64,000 bases of DNA from Bacteroidota bacterium (GTDB lineage Bacteria; Bacteroidota; Bacteroidia; AKYH767-A; OLB10): the NCBI GenBank assembly GCA_016717725.1, contig JADKFA010000011.1, positions 62,001 through 126,000 of the forward strand. The letters are read 5' to 3'. Shown piece after piece: positions 25,208-33,817 of this stretch (the stretch's first letter is position 1; each line of letters opens with the position of its first letter). Below the pieces are notes generated by a model. It was not told where the DNA came from. It worked only from the letters and a program-made list of their open reading frames with translations, and did not search any database. The position numbers and the translations under genes were made by a program.

Positions 25208-27355
25208 ATGTCTGAAAAAATACAACTCTCTGTTTCAGGAATGACTTGTGCTAGTTGTGCGCAAAACATAAGTAGAAAGTTGGAGTCGAAGGGAATGCAC
25301 AATGTTTTTGTGAATTACAATAGCGGAGAAGTTGAATTTGAGCTGATTGAAGGAATTCCTTTAGATCAAATACTTACAGATATTAACAACTTAGGCTATA
25401 AAGCTTCTTTATATCAAGAGTTGGATGAATCGAATTCAAAAAAATGGAAATGGGATTCAACAGAAATTAGATTAATAATTTCTGCCATTTTCACAATTCC
25501 ATTATTAGGACATATGTTTCTGCCTTTTCATCTTTTACATCAACCTGCTTTTCAGTTTATCCTTGCCATCCCGGTGATGTTCATCGGACTAAATCATTTT
25601 GGAAAAAGTGCATGGGGTTCAATTAAATCGGGACACATGAATATGGATGTATTGATTACTCTGGGTTCATTTTCTGCTTTTATTTATTCAATAATTGCGT
25701 GGTACCTCTATTATGGTACAAATGAGATTTCAAATTATTTGTTTTTTGAGACTGCGGCAACAATTATTACACTTGTTTTGTTGGGGAACATTATTGAAAA
25801 GAGAAGTTTAAAAAAGACTCAATCTGCATTAACACATCTTACCAAAATTCAACCGTTTTCAGCCAAGAAAATTGAAAATGCATTAACAGAGAAGGAATCA
25901 ATTGTTGAGCTGTTTGCACATCAACTTAAGGTGAATGATTTAATTTTGGTAAATACAGGTGATAAAATTCCTGCAGATGGTCTCATCTACGAAGGAAATG
26001 TGGAGATTGATGAGTCCATGATGACTGGAGAAAGTTTACCCATCCAAAAAACAATAAATGATCAAGTATTGAGTGGTACCATTGTGTTAAATGGATACAT
26101 CAAGGTGATTGTACAAGGATCGGGAACCAATACCGTTTTGAGTAAAATGATAGAGGTTGTGAAAACTTCATCACTTCGAAAACCTGAAATTCAACGATTA
26201 GGTGATTTGGTAAGTTCTTGGTTTGTTCCTATCGTTATTTTGATTTCCATAATGACTTTTTTAATATCACATTTTTATTTCATTTTGCCTATTTCCGATT
26301 CCTTATTAAGAAGCATTGCTGTTTTAGTTATTTCTTGTCCCTGTGCTATGGGTTTGGCTACTCCTACTGCAGTAGCTGTTGGGATTGGTCGATCGGCTCG
26401 AAAAGGTGTATTGGTAAAAGGTGGAGATACATTAGAAAAACTGAGTGGTATAAAATATATTGTTTTTGATAAAACGGGAACATTAACGCAAGGCAAAGTT
26501 TCGGTAAAAGAAATTAATTACATAGATAATGACATTGAAAAAGTAAATTTTTTAATCAGTATACTTGAGAAATATTCTAACCATCCTTTTGCAAAAGTAT
26601 TAGCTGAAAAATTTTCGGGTGCGAAGTATTTACCCATACATTTCACCGAAATAAATGAAATAGCAGGGCACGGTGTCAGTGCAAAAGACAAAGAAGGAAA
26701 TTTCTATAAAATCGGATCGCAAAAATTTGTTGTTACAGATTTAGAGTCTCACGGACATCAGGTATACGTTACTATTAATGATCAAATAGTCGCTTCTATT
26801 GATTTTGAAGATCCAGTTAGAGTTGATGCTTTGTCAATGGTTTCCTACTTTAAAGAGAAAGGAATAAAAACGATTTTATTAAGTGGTGATCGACCTGAAG
26901 TATGTAACTCGATTGGTAATTACTTAGGTATTGATGAAATTTTCTCCTCTCAACTTCCTCAGATGAAAGTGGAAGTAGTAGAGAAATTCCAGAAATTAGG
27001 TAAAACAGCAATGGTAGGTGATGGAATAAATGACGCTCCTGCTTTAGCAATAGCTGAAGTGGGAATAGCTGTAAATTCAGGGACTCAAATTGCTATTCAG
27101 ACGGCAGATATCATCTTACTAAGTAAAAATGAATTGGATGGATTAGCTGTTGCCTATACCATTTCACGCGAAACATTGAAAACAATAAAGCAAAATTTAT
27201 TTTGGGCATTGGCTTATAACGTAGTGGCTATACCCTTAGCAGCTGCTGGATTTCTTAATCCTATGTTAGCTTCTTTATCGATGGCCTTTTCAGATGTAAT
27301 TGTCATTGGGAATTCACTGCGTATTCATTTCAAAAAACTTCCAGCGTTAAAGTAA
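25208..27355 (+). CDS. copper-translocating P1B-type ATPase (CopA-like)
   Basis: A 715-residue inner-membrane pump that exports Cu(I) with ATP. It has one N-terminal heavy-metal domain with CASC (14-17), eight expected membrane segments, the actuator motif MMTGESLPIQK, the ion-binding CPC (377-379), the phosphorylated D421 in DKTGTLTQ, an HP motif in NHPFAKVL and GDGINDAPAL in the hinge. The CPC and CASC motifs favour copper or silver over zinc or cadmium. No copper regulator or chaperone is adjacent. It is followed directly by the flippase-like gene. Confidence 0.94.
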   Translation: MSEKIQLSVSGMTCASCAQNISRKLESKGMHNVFVNYNSGEVEFELIEGIPLDQILTDINNLGYKASLYQELDESNSKKWKWDSTEIRLIISAIFTIPLLGHMFLPFHLLHQPAFQFILAIPVMFIGLNHFGKSAWGSIKSGHMNMDVLITLGSFSAFIYSIIAWYLYYGTNEISNYLFFETAATIITLVLLGNIIEKRSLKKTQSALTHLTKIQPFSAKKIENALTEKESIVELFAHQLKVNDLILVNTGDKIPADGLIYEGNVEIDESMMTGESLPIQKTINDQVLSGTIVLNGYIKVIVQGSGTNTVLSKMIEVVKTSSLRKPEIQRLGDLVSSWFVPIVILISIMTFLISHFYFILPISDSLLRSIAVLVISCPCAMGLATPTAVAVGIGRSARKGVLVKGGDTLEKLSGIKYIVFDKTGTLTQGKVSVKEINYIDNDIEKVNFLISILEKYSNHPFAKVLAEKFSGAKYLPIHFTEINEIAGHGVSAKDKEGNFYKIGSQKFVVTDLESHGHQVYVTINDQIVASIDFEDPVRVDALSMVSYFKEKGIKTILLSGDRPEVCNSIGNYLGIDEIFSSQLPQMKVEVVEKFQKLGKTAMVGDGINDAPALAIAEVGIAVNSGTQIAIQTADIILLSKNELDGLAVAYTISRETLKTIKQNLFWALAYNVVAIPLAAAGFLNPMLASLSMAFSDVIVIGNSLRIHFKKLPALK

Positions 27356-27360
27356 ATTTG
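27353..27360 (+). promoter_or_regulatory. possible -7 element (TAAATTTG) overlapping the ATPase stop
   Basis: A TAnnTTTG match that includes the stop codon of the ATPase gene and ends three bases before the ATG at 27364. If used, it would give a leaderless mRNA. Confidence 0.35.
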
Positions 27361-27363
27361 CGA

Positions 27364-28662
27364 ATGAATAAATTAGCCAATCTTTCTATCACGCGAGGAT
27401 TTCAGATTTTCCAATTGTTTCGTTTCTCAGCATTGCTCTTAACAGGAATATTGCTTTCAAAAAGCAATATTGCAATTCAAGAAATAGGAAGCTATGAAGG
27501 ATTGATTTTTATCAGCGGTGCGGTCAGCTTTTTCTGGGTAAATGGGATCTTAAATGGGTTGTTAAGTCAGTACAAGAAAGAAGAAGTGAACAAGAATGTT
27601 TACTTTTTTAATACGGCTCTACTTTTACTGTTCATGAGTATATTATTGATTCTTTTGATGATGGTATTCAGTCAAACCGTTGAACATTTTCTTCCGAATA
27701 CAACACCTAGAGTTTATGGTTTGATGTTGATATATATTTTTTTAAACAATCCGACTTTCCTCATTGAGCATATCTTATTACTCAAAGAAAACACAAATGG
27801 ATTATTACTATACAGCATACTTCATACTATAGCTTATGTAACCTCCGTTCTTTTTCCTGTATGGATGGGTTGTGAAATTGAATTTGTTCTTTACGGACTT
27901 ATACTTTTATCCGTAGTAAAAAATATTTATTTATGCATTTTGATATATCAAGAAAGTATATTTCAAATTAATAAAAAAGTGATAGTTGATTTATTGACTT
28001 TTTCAACGCCACTTATATTTAGTTTTGCTCTAGCTGGATCTGCAGAGTACATTGATGGATTATTGGTTAGTTCTCATTTTGGGAGCGATCAATTTGCTAT
28101 TTTTAGATACGGTGCTCGTGAGTTGCCATTGGCTGTTCTACTCTCTAGTTCATTAAGTTCGTCCTTCATACCAAGGTTAAATAAAAATAATATTCATGCT
28201 GAATTATCAAATCTAAAAGCAGAATCTTTGAAATTGATGAATTTGCTTTTCCCAATCACAATACTACTTGTTTATTTAAGTTCGTGGCTTTACCCTATTA
28301 TTTTTAGAGCAGAATTCATTTCAAGTGCGCCAATCTTTAACACCTATTTACTTCTTTTAGTGAGCAGAGTATTATTCCCTCAAACTTTAGTATTAGCTGC
28401 TGGGAAAACAAGAGTAATCATGCAAATTGCAATTGTTGAATTAATAATAAACTTTACTTGTAGTTATTTGTTAATGTTGAAGTATGGCATAATTGGAATT
28501 GCAGTAGGAACACTCATCGCATTTTATGCGGAGAAATTTTTACTGATCTATTATGTAAAAAGAAAGTTAAAAGTGAATGTAAATGAATACTTAGCAGTAA
28601 ACCGATGGTTAATTTATTCACTTGTCTTATTCATTGTCTATTTTTTAACCTTTAAACAGTAA
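27364..28662 (+). CDS. polysaccharide flippase-like membrane protein (MVF/Wzx type)
   Basis: A 432-residue integral membrane protein with about 12-14 hydrophobic segments and the organisation of oligosaccharide flippases: N-terminal FRFSALLLTGILLS, repeated helices, and a central SAEYIDGLLVSSHFGSDQFAIFRYGARELP that resembles the Wzx/MVF pattern in which the transporter recovers after each half. It probably moves lipid-linked sugars across the inner membrane, though no glycosyltransferases are adjacent. The ATG at 27364 was preferred over the TTG at 27358. Function is by fold only. Confidence 0.75.
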   Translation: MNKLANLSITRGFQIFQLFRFSALLLTGILLSKSNIAIQEIGSYEGLIFISGAVSFFWVNGILNGLLSQYKKEEVNKNVYFFNTALLLLFMSILLILLMMVFSQTVEHFLPNTTPRVYGLMLIYIFLNNPTFLIEHILLLKENTNGLLLYSILHTIAYVTSVLFPVWMGCEIEFVLYGLILLSVVKNIYLCILIYQESIFQINKKVIVDLLTFSTPLIFSFALAGSAEYIDGLLVSSHFGSDQFAIFRYGARELPLAVLLSSSLSSSFIPRLNKNNIHAELSNLKAESLKLMNLLFPITILLVYLSSWLYPIIFRAEFISSAPIFNTYLLLLVSRVLFPQTLVLAAGKTRVIMQIAIVELIINFTCSYLLMLKYGIIGIAVGTLIAFYAEKFLLIYYVKRKLKVNVNEYLAVNRWLIYSLVLFIVYFLTFKQ

Positions 28663-28773
28663 AAGTAATTTGCAAAAATCTAAAAATCAATACTTTCCAA
28701 TCTATAAATATAAAATGCAAACAAAAAACATGAAGAAAAAGACATGTCGAAATATTTTTAATGTAAAATCTAT

Positions 28774-28781
28774 TACTTTTG
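28774..28781 (+). promoter_or_regulatory. Bacteroidetes -7 element (TACTTTTG) of the T9SS gene
   Basis: TAnnTTTG match 106 bases before the ATG at 28887, leaving an AT-rich leader. Confidence 0.45.
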
Positions 28782-28886
28782 TGGGTAGTATGTAAAGTTA
28801 TTAGTTTTTTAATTCTTTATAGAATCAAAGTACTTAACTTTACAAGACAAAAAAAATTTAACTGTTAAACCTATAAACCAAATTAA

Positions 28887-30877
28887 ATGATGAAAAATTA
28901 TTACTCTACAGTCTTACGTTTGCGATCTCTTTAGGAGCAAACGCGCAGTCGCTTAAGTTGGCCAAGCCAGCTAAAGGAGTGAAAGCTTACCCAAAAAGTC
29001 AAACTCACGCTCCTGTTAAAATGAACAAAAACGAGCGTCGAATTGAATCTTCACTTCCTTTGAATTTTCAAGTTGGTCCAACTGTTATTGCTGCAAAAAA
29101 AGCCCAAAAGGTGCATTCTTTAAATACAGCTGCTCTCTCTGAAGTAATTGTCGGTACATCTGATTACGATCTTCAAGGAAATGTTGGCATGGGACGAAGA
29201 ATTGTAAACAACGGTGATGGAACTATATCAATTGCTTACACTGGTTCTCAAGAAGGCATGAATTCCGCAACCTCTTGGACAGATCGCGGATCATTTTATA
29301 ATTATTATGATGGCACTACTTGGGGAGCACAACCTACAACCAGAATTGAAAATCTTCGTGTTGGCTGGCCTAGTATTCAGGTTTCTAATGGAATTGAGTA
29401 TGTTCTAGCTCATACTGGAGCAACTGGTATGGCAGTTTCTACTCGTACAAAAGGTGTTGGTACATGGACAACAACGGACAGTATCGCATTTCCTTTGCCA
29501 GCAGGTGGAGCTGATGTTTGGCCACGTCTAGCTGTTGGTGGTGCTAATGGAATGACTCTACATGCTATTGTTAATTCACAAGGTACTGGAACTGTTGCAG
29601 TTTTGGGACAAAATGGTCCTGTAACATATTCTCGTTCACAAGATGGTGGAGCTACATGGGACATTGTTCATAGTGTATTACCTGGATTAGATTCATCTTT
29701 TTATACTGGTTGGGGTGCTGATGTTTATAGCATTGATGCTCAAGGCGACAATGTTGTTATTGCACTTGCAGATGGATTTCAGGATGTGGTTTTGATGAAA
29801 TCAACTGATAACGGTACTACTTGGACCAAAACAATAGTACAAGCAAGTCCTCTGGCTTTATACGACCCAACGGCTGCTGGTGCAATTTCTGATGTTGACG
29901 GTGATTTAGTTGCTGATACAGTAGAAACCTCAAATGGGGATGTAACAGTTTCAATCGATGCGAATGGAATAGCTCATCTTGCATGGTCACAAATGCGCTA
30001 TATTGATGACGATCCTACAGCAGCTGCAGGATGGAGCTATTTCCCGAATGTAGATGGTATCGTTTATTGGAACGAAAATATGACTTCTCCTGTGATTTCA
30101 GGAACTGCACCAGATTTAAATGGTGATGGTTTTATCACCATCTATTCTGAAAATTTAAATTGCCGTGAAATTGGATATTATGGTGGCGGTGGTTTAAGTG
30201 TTCACCCTAGTTTAGGATTTGATGCATCTGGAAATATTTACATGGCCTATGCAACTATTAACGAATTAGCTGACACATCAGCATATGAACAATCACACAG
30301 ACACATGTTTGCTATTAAATCTACTGATGGTGGTAACACATGGTCACAACAGTTATTGTTGGTTCCTACCGCTGCTCAAGGTGGCGATGCAGAATATCAA
30401 GAAGCTGTTTATGGTAGTATTGCGAAACTTGTTGACAGTAAAATCCATGTTGTTTATGAGCGTGATTTTGCCCCAGATTATAGTTTATTGAGCACTTCTA
30501 GTGATCTAACTTTACAATGTCAAGCAGGCAATAATACAGACAGAAATGATATCGTTTATGTTTCTGCAGATGTTAATGACTTTGTGGTTGGTGTGAATGA
30601 AGTTACAGCTGCCGATTTAAGTTTCTCAATTTTCCAAAACTATCCAAACCCTTTCAGTGGTTCAACCCAATTCGAAATTAATCTTAAGAAAACTTCGGAT
30701 GCAACTATTGAAGTGAACAATGTAGTTGGTAAATTGATTAAAACGATCAATACAGGAACTTTAACAGCAGGTATTAACACCATCACTATTGATGCGAGTG
30801 ATCTTGCCGCTGGTCTTTACACTTACACAGTGAAAGTAGGTGCTGAAAGTTTAACTAAAACTATGATTGTTAAGTAA
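28887..30877 (+). CDS. secreted sialidase-fold-like protein with T9SS sorting domain; 1-base deletion in the signal peptide
   Basis: The ATG at 28887 opens MMK, after which the frame stops at 28932. One added A in the five-A run at 28893-28897 restores MMKKLLLYSLTFAISLGANA, a normal signal peptide, joined to the long frame (663 residues in total). The body has Asp-box-like repeats (SQDGGATWDIV, STDNGTTWTKT, STDGGNTWSQQ) seen in beta-propeller sialidase-type proteins, but no catalytic set was identified. A calcium-type DVDGDLVADT and DLNGDGFITI are present. The C-terminus is a type A sorting domain (FQNYPNPFSGSTQFEIN). Surface or secreted location is expected. Confidence 0.85.
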
Positions 30878-30892
30878 TATCTTAACTTTTAA

Positions 30893-30928
30893 AAAGGCTG
30901 TCTCAACAAATTGAGGCAGCCTTTTTTT
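30893..30928 (+). terminator. rho-independent terminator after the T9SS gene
   Basis: A 14-bp stem (AAAGGCTGTCTCAA with TTGAGGCAGCCTTT, one G-T pair) and a T-tract. Confidence 0.88.
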
Positions 30929-31008
30929 TATGTAATATTTTTTTAAAATTCTTGGGCAATAGCAAACATCCAAAACGGTATTTGCAAAACTTTAGTAGAT
31001 CACTATTT

Positions 31009-31724
31009 CTATCTTATTTGAAAAAGAGAATCTAATCCAACCGTTCTTTCCACCGTAAATCCTTCTGCATATAAAAAGCCCGATTGTCGGCCCATTTCAA
31101 TAGCCCTTCCATATAAAAATTCTAAAAAATCTTTGGTAGAAATGGCCGTTGCTGGTTCCGATGAAGAAGGATCAAAAAACTGACTTTTAAATGCCATTAC
31201 AGATTTCATTTTAATTTCCATATAATCTGTTATGTCCACAACAAAATCAGGATGGATATGTCGATCCTGTATATAATGATACACAGCCTTGGGCCTCCAT
31301 GCATTTTGAATTTCTCCATTAAAATTAGTTTCTACTTTCGTCAATCCACTCAAAAACATGCATCTGAAACTAGTTTACTTCCTTTTCCATGATCTGGATG
31401 TCGGTCCTTTATTGCATTGCAAATAATAATTTCAGGTTGGAAACGACGAATTTGCTGAACCAGTGCAATTTGATGGATTTCATCATTAACAAAGAAACCA
31501 TCTTTAAATCCCATATTCATCCTAAATTCTAAACCCATCAAGGAGGCACTCTGAGCAGCTTCCTCATCGCGAAGATCAGCAGAACCTCTTGTACCAAGTT
31601 CTCCTCGGGTTAAATCAATCACCCCCACTTTCCTTCCAGCAGCGATTTCCTTGCATACAGTACCTCCTGCTCCTAGTTCAACATCATCTGGATGGGCTCC
31701 TATTGCCAATATGTCTACTTTCAT
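31009..31724 (-). CDS. bshB1: bacillithiol biosynthesis deacetylase BshB1, with a 1-base deletion at 31352-31356
   Basis: A PIG-L type zinc deacetylase that removes acetyl from N-acetylglucosaminyl-malate in bacillithiol synthesis. The N-terminus has ILAIGAHPDDVELGAGGT with the zinc-binding HPDD, and later DRHPDHGKGSKLVSDACF. The frame stops there, but one more base in the homopolymer (five A on the plus strand) joins it to FLSGLTKVET and a tail with KSQFF and YGRAIEMGRQSGFLYAEGF, giving 238 residues, the normal length. A sequence error is likely. The gene is divergent from ccmB. Confidence 0.9.
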
Positions 31725-31746
31725 AAAATATTATTAATTCAATTAC

Positions 31747-31754
31747 CAAAAATA
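31747..31754 (-). promoter_or_regulatory. Bacteroidetes -7 element (TATTTTTG) of bshB1
   Basis: TAnnTTTG on the minus strand 22 bases before the bshB1 ATG, in the divergent gap with ccmB. Confidence 0.5.
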
Positions 31755-31799
31755 GCATATCGCAACGATAACGATTAAAAATTGTCGAATTTTGCAATA

Positions 31800-32465
31800 A
31801 TGAATTCAACACTCCATCAATATTTCAAACTTGTTAGCCATGAAGTTCGTTTAGAATTCAAGAATTATCATGCGCTCACTAGTCTTTTGGTGTATTCATT
31901 AGCAACGATTTTCATTGCCTATATTAGTTACCGTCAATCTTTAGATCCTATTACTTGGAATGCATTATTTTGGATAATTATGCTTTTTGCCGCTACCAAT
32001 GCCATAGCGAGGAGTTTTATTCAAGAAAGTAGAGGTCTTCAACTTTTTCATTACACTTTTCTGAATCCTGCAGTAGTCATCTTAGCAAAAACAACATATA
32101 ATATTTTACTGCTTTCTGTACTCGGCTTCATCAATCTATGCGCCTTTTCTCTCTTTTTTAGTCTTTCTATTCATGATTGGGGACAATTTACCATAGGACT
32201 TCTCCTCGGAAGTTTTGGATTATCTGCTGTATTGACATTAGTATCTGGAATTGTATCTAAGGCGCATAATCAAGCAGCTTTAGTTGCCATCTTGGGATTT
32301 CCACTACTATTTCCTTTGCTAATAACGATAATTAAATTTTCTGGGAATGCTATTCTTGGGGTAGAATGGGCGATTAATCTACCCAATTTTAATTTATTAA
32401 TCGCGTTGAATAGTATCATTGTAGTGCTTTCCTTCCTCCTGTTTCCTTACCTTTGGCGTGATTAA
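31800..32465 (+). CDS. ccmB: haem exporter subunit CcmB
   Basis: A 221-residue membrane protein with six hydrophobic segments, the permease of the CcmAB transporter of cytochrome c maturation system I. The pattern WNALFWIIMLFAATNAIARSF and the helix after SKAHNQAALVAILGFPLLFPLL are family features. I chose the ATG at 31800 over the TTG at 31782. It opens the ccmB-C-D-E-F run; the ATPase CcmA is not in the cluster. Confidence 0.9.
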   Translation: MNSTLHQYFKLVSHEVRLEFKNYHALTSLLVYSLATIFIAYISYRQSLDPITWNALFWIIMLFAATNAIARSFIQESRGLQLFHYTFLNPAVVILAKTTYNILLLSVLGFINLCAFSLFFSLSIHDWGQFTIGLLLGSFGLSAVLTLVSGIVSKAHNQAALVAILGFPLLFPLLITIIKFSGNAILGVEWAINLPNFNLLIALNSIIVVLSFLLFPYLWRD

Positions 32466-32488
32466 AATTGAATAGTGTGAAATCAAAT

Positions 32489-33154
32489 ATGGCAAGATCT
32501 TGGTGGTGGAAAATTACGGCACTCGTCCTTCTTTTTTATACTTTTTATGAGGGATTCTTAGGTGAGATTCCACGAATGCCTATTCTCAATGAAACGATTC
32601 GTAATCTTTATTTTCATGTAACCATGTGGATGGCCATGTTGGTATTGATGATTTGCAATGCATTTTATGGGATTCTATACCTCAATAAATCAGATTTGTA
32701 CTTTGATTTAGTTGCCGATGAAAGTGGTCGAATGGCTATGGTTTTTGGAATAGCCGGACTCTTAACGGGAATGGTTTGGGCCAACTATACGTGGGGAGCA
32801 CCTTGGGTTAATGATCCACAACTTAACGGAACAGCAGCCTCCTTGTTAATTTATGCTGCCTACTTTATTTTAAGAAATTCAATACCTGACGATTCAAAAC
32901 GTGCGCGTTTAGCAGCTGTATATGGTATTTTTGCATTTGTGATGATGATTGTTTTCATCATGGTATTACCTAAAATGACCGCTTCACTTCATCCTGGAAA
33001 AGGAGGAAATCCTGGATTTAATAAATATGATCTCGATGCCAATATGCGGATGGTATTTTATCCTGCTGTAATTGCATGGACATTATTAGGTGTTTGGATG
33101 ATGAGTTTAAGAATTCGTATTCGTAAATTAGAATGGAAAAAAGAAGATCAATAA
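32489..33154 (+). CDS. ccmC: haem handling protein CcmC (CcsA-like)
   Basis: A 221-residue six-helix membrane protein that delivers haem to CcmE. The tryptophan-rich WWD-type segment is seen in MVWANYTWGAPWVNDPQ and histidines lie in LYFHVTMWM and near TASLHPGKGG. The ATG at 32489 (MARSWWWKITALVLL) fits the family start better than the TTG at 32468. It is 23 bases from the ccmB stop. Confidence 0.9.
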   Translation: MARSWWWKITALVLLFYTFYEGFLGEIPRMPILNETIRNLYFHVTMWMAMLVLMICNAFYGILYLNKSDLYFDLVADESGRMAMVFGIAGLLTGMVWANYTWGAPWVNDPQLNGTAASLLIYAAYFILRNSIPDDSKRARLAAVYGIFAFVMMIVFIMVLPKMTASLHPGKGGNPGFNKYDLDANMRMVFYPAVIAWTLLGVWMMSLRIRIRKLEWKKEDQ

Positions 33155-33158
33155 TAAT

Positions 33159-33368
33159 ATGAAAAAATACTTAGTCCTTACCTCCTTCCTTTTGATGAAT
33201 CTTTCCTCAGCATTCGCTCAAGAGGTGGAAATGGCCGATACCATGCGATCAGAAGGAAAAATATATGTAGTAGTTGCCGTTGCTTTTATTTCATTAGCTA
33301 TACTCAGTTTTTATATGATTCGCATCGAAAGAAAAGTAACAAAGTTGGAAAAGGAAATGAAAAAGTAA
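33159..33368 (+). CDS. CcmD family protein
   Basis: A 69-residue protein with a signal-like N-terminus, one membrane helix (VVVAVAFISLAILSFYMI) and a basic tail RIERKVTKLEKEM. The position between ccmC and ccmE and the size identify it as the small CcmD-type subunit that helps release haem-loaded CcmE. Sequence similarity alone is weak, as usual for CcmD. Confidence 0.8.
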   Translation: MKKYLVLTSFLLMNLSSAFAQEVEMADTMRSEGKIYVVVAVAFISLAILSFYMIRIERKVTKLEKEMKK

Positions 33369-33379
33369 AATTACAAGTC

Positions 33380-33799
33380 ATGAAGAAAATTCACATCATA
33401 GGTATTATTATAATTGCAATTGCACTTGCTGTTGTAGTTAGTACCATCAGTAATTCTAGTACCTATGCTCCGTTTAAAACGGCTATCGAAAATGAAGGCA
33501 GTACATTTCACGTTGTTGGGAAATTGAATAAGGAAAAAGAATTGATCTACAATCCAGAAGTGAATGCTAATCTATTTGGATTTTATTTGATCGATAATGA
33601 AGGGATAGAGAAAAAAGTTTTATACAACGGAAGTAAGCCACAAGATTTTGAACGATCAGAACAAATTGTAGTGGTGGGTAAAATGGATGGTGATGAATTT
33701 CATGCAAGTCAAATATTAATGAAATGTCCTTCCAAATACAACGGAAATCAGCAAGACCAATTGAAAGCAGTTTCGGGCGAAACGGAAGCCGCGAGCTAA
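33380..33799 (+). CDS. ccmE: cytochrome c maturation protein CcmE, CxxxY type
   Basis: A 139-residue haem chaperone with one N-terminal membrane anchor (8-24) and an OB-fold domain. Classical CcmE binds haem through the histidine of an HxxxY motif; here the site is C116-P-S-K-Y120, with no histidine, so it belongs to the CxxxY variant known from some archaea and Desulfovibrio, where the cysteine takes the haem. The upstream IVVVGKMDGDEFHASQILMK segment is normal for the family. The gene lies 11 bases after ccmD and 18 before ccmF. Confidence 0.92.
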   Translation: MKKIHIIGIIIIAIALAVVVSTISNSSTYAPFKTAIENEGSTFHVVGKLNKEKELIYNPEVNANLFGFYLIDNEGIEKKVLYNGSKPQDFERSEQIVVVGKMDGDEFHASQILMKCPSKYNGNQQDQLKAVSGETEAAS

Positions 33800-33817
33800 A
33801 ATAAACAAAGAAAAATA

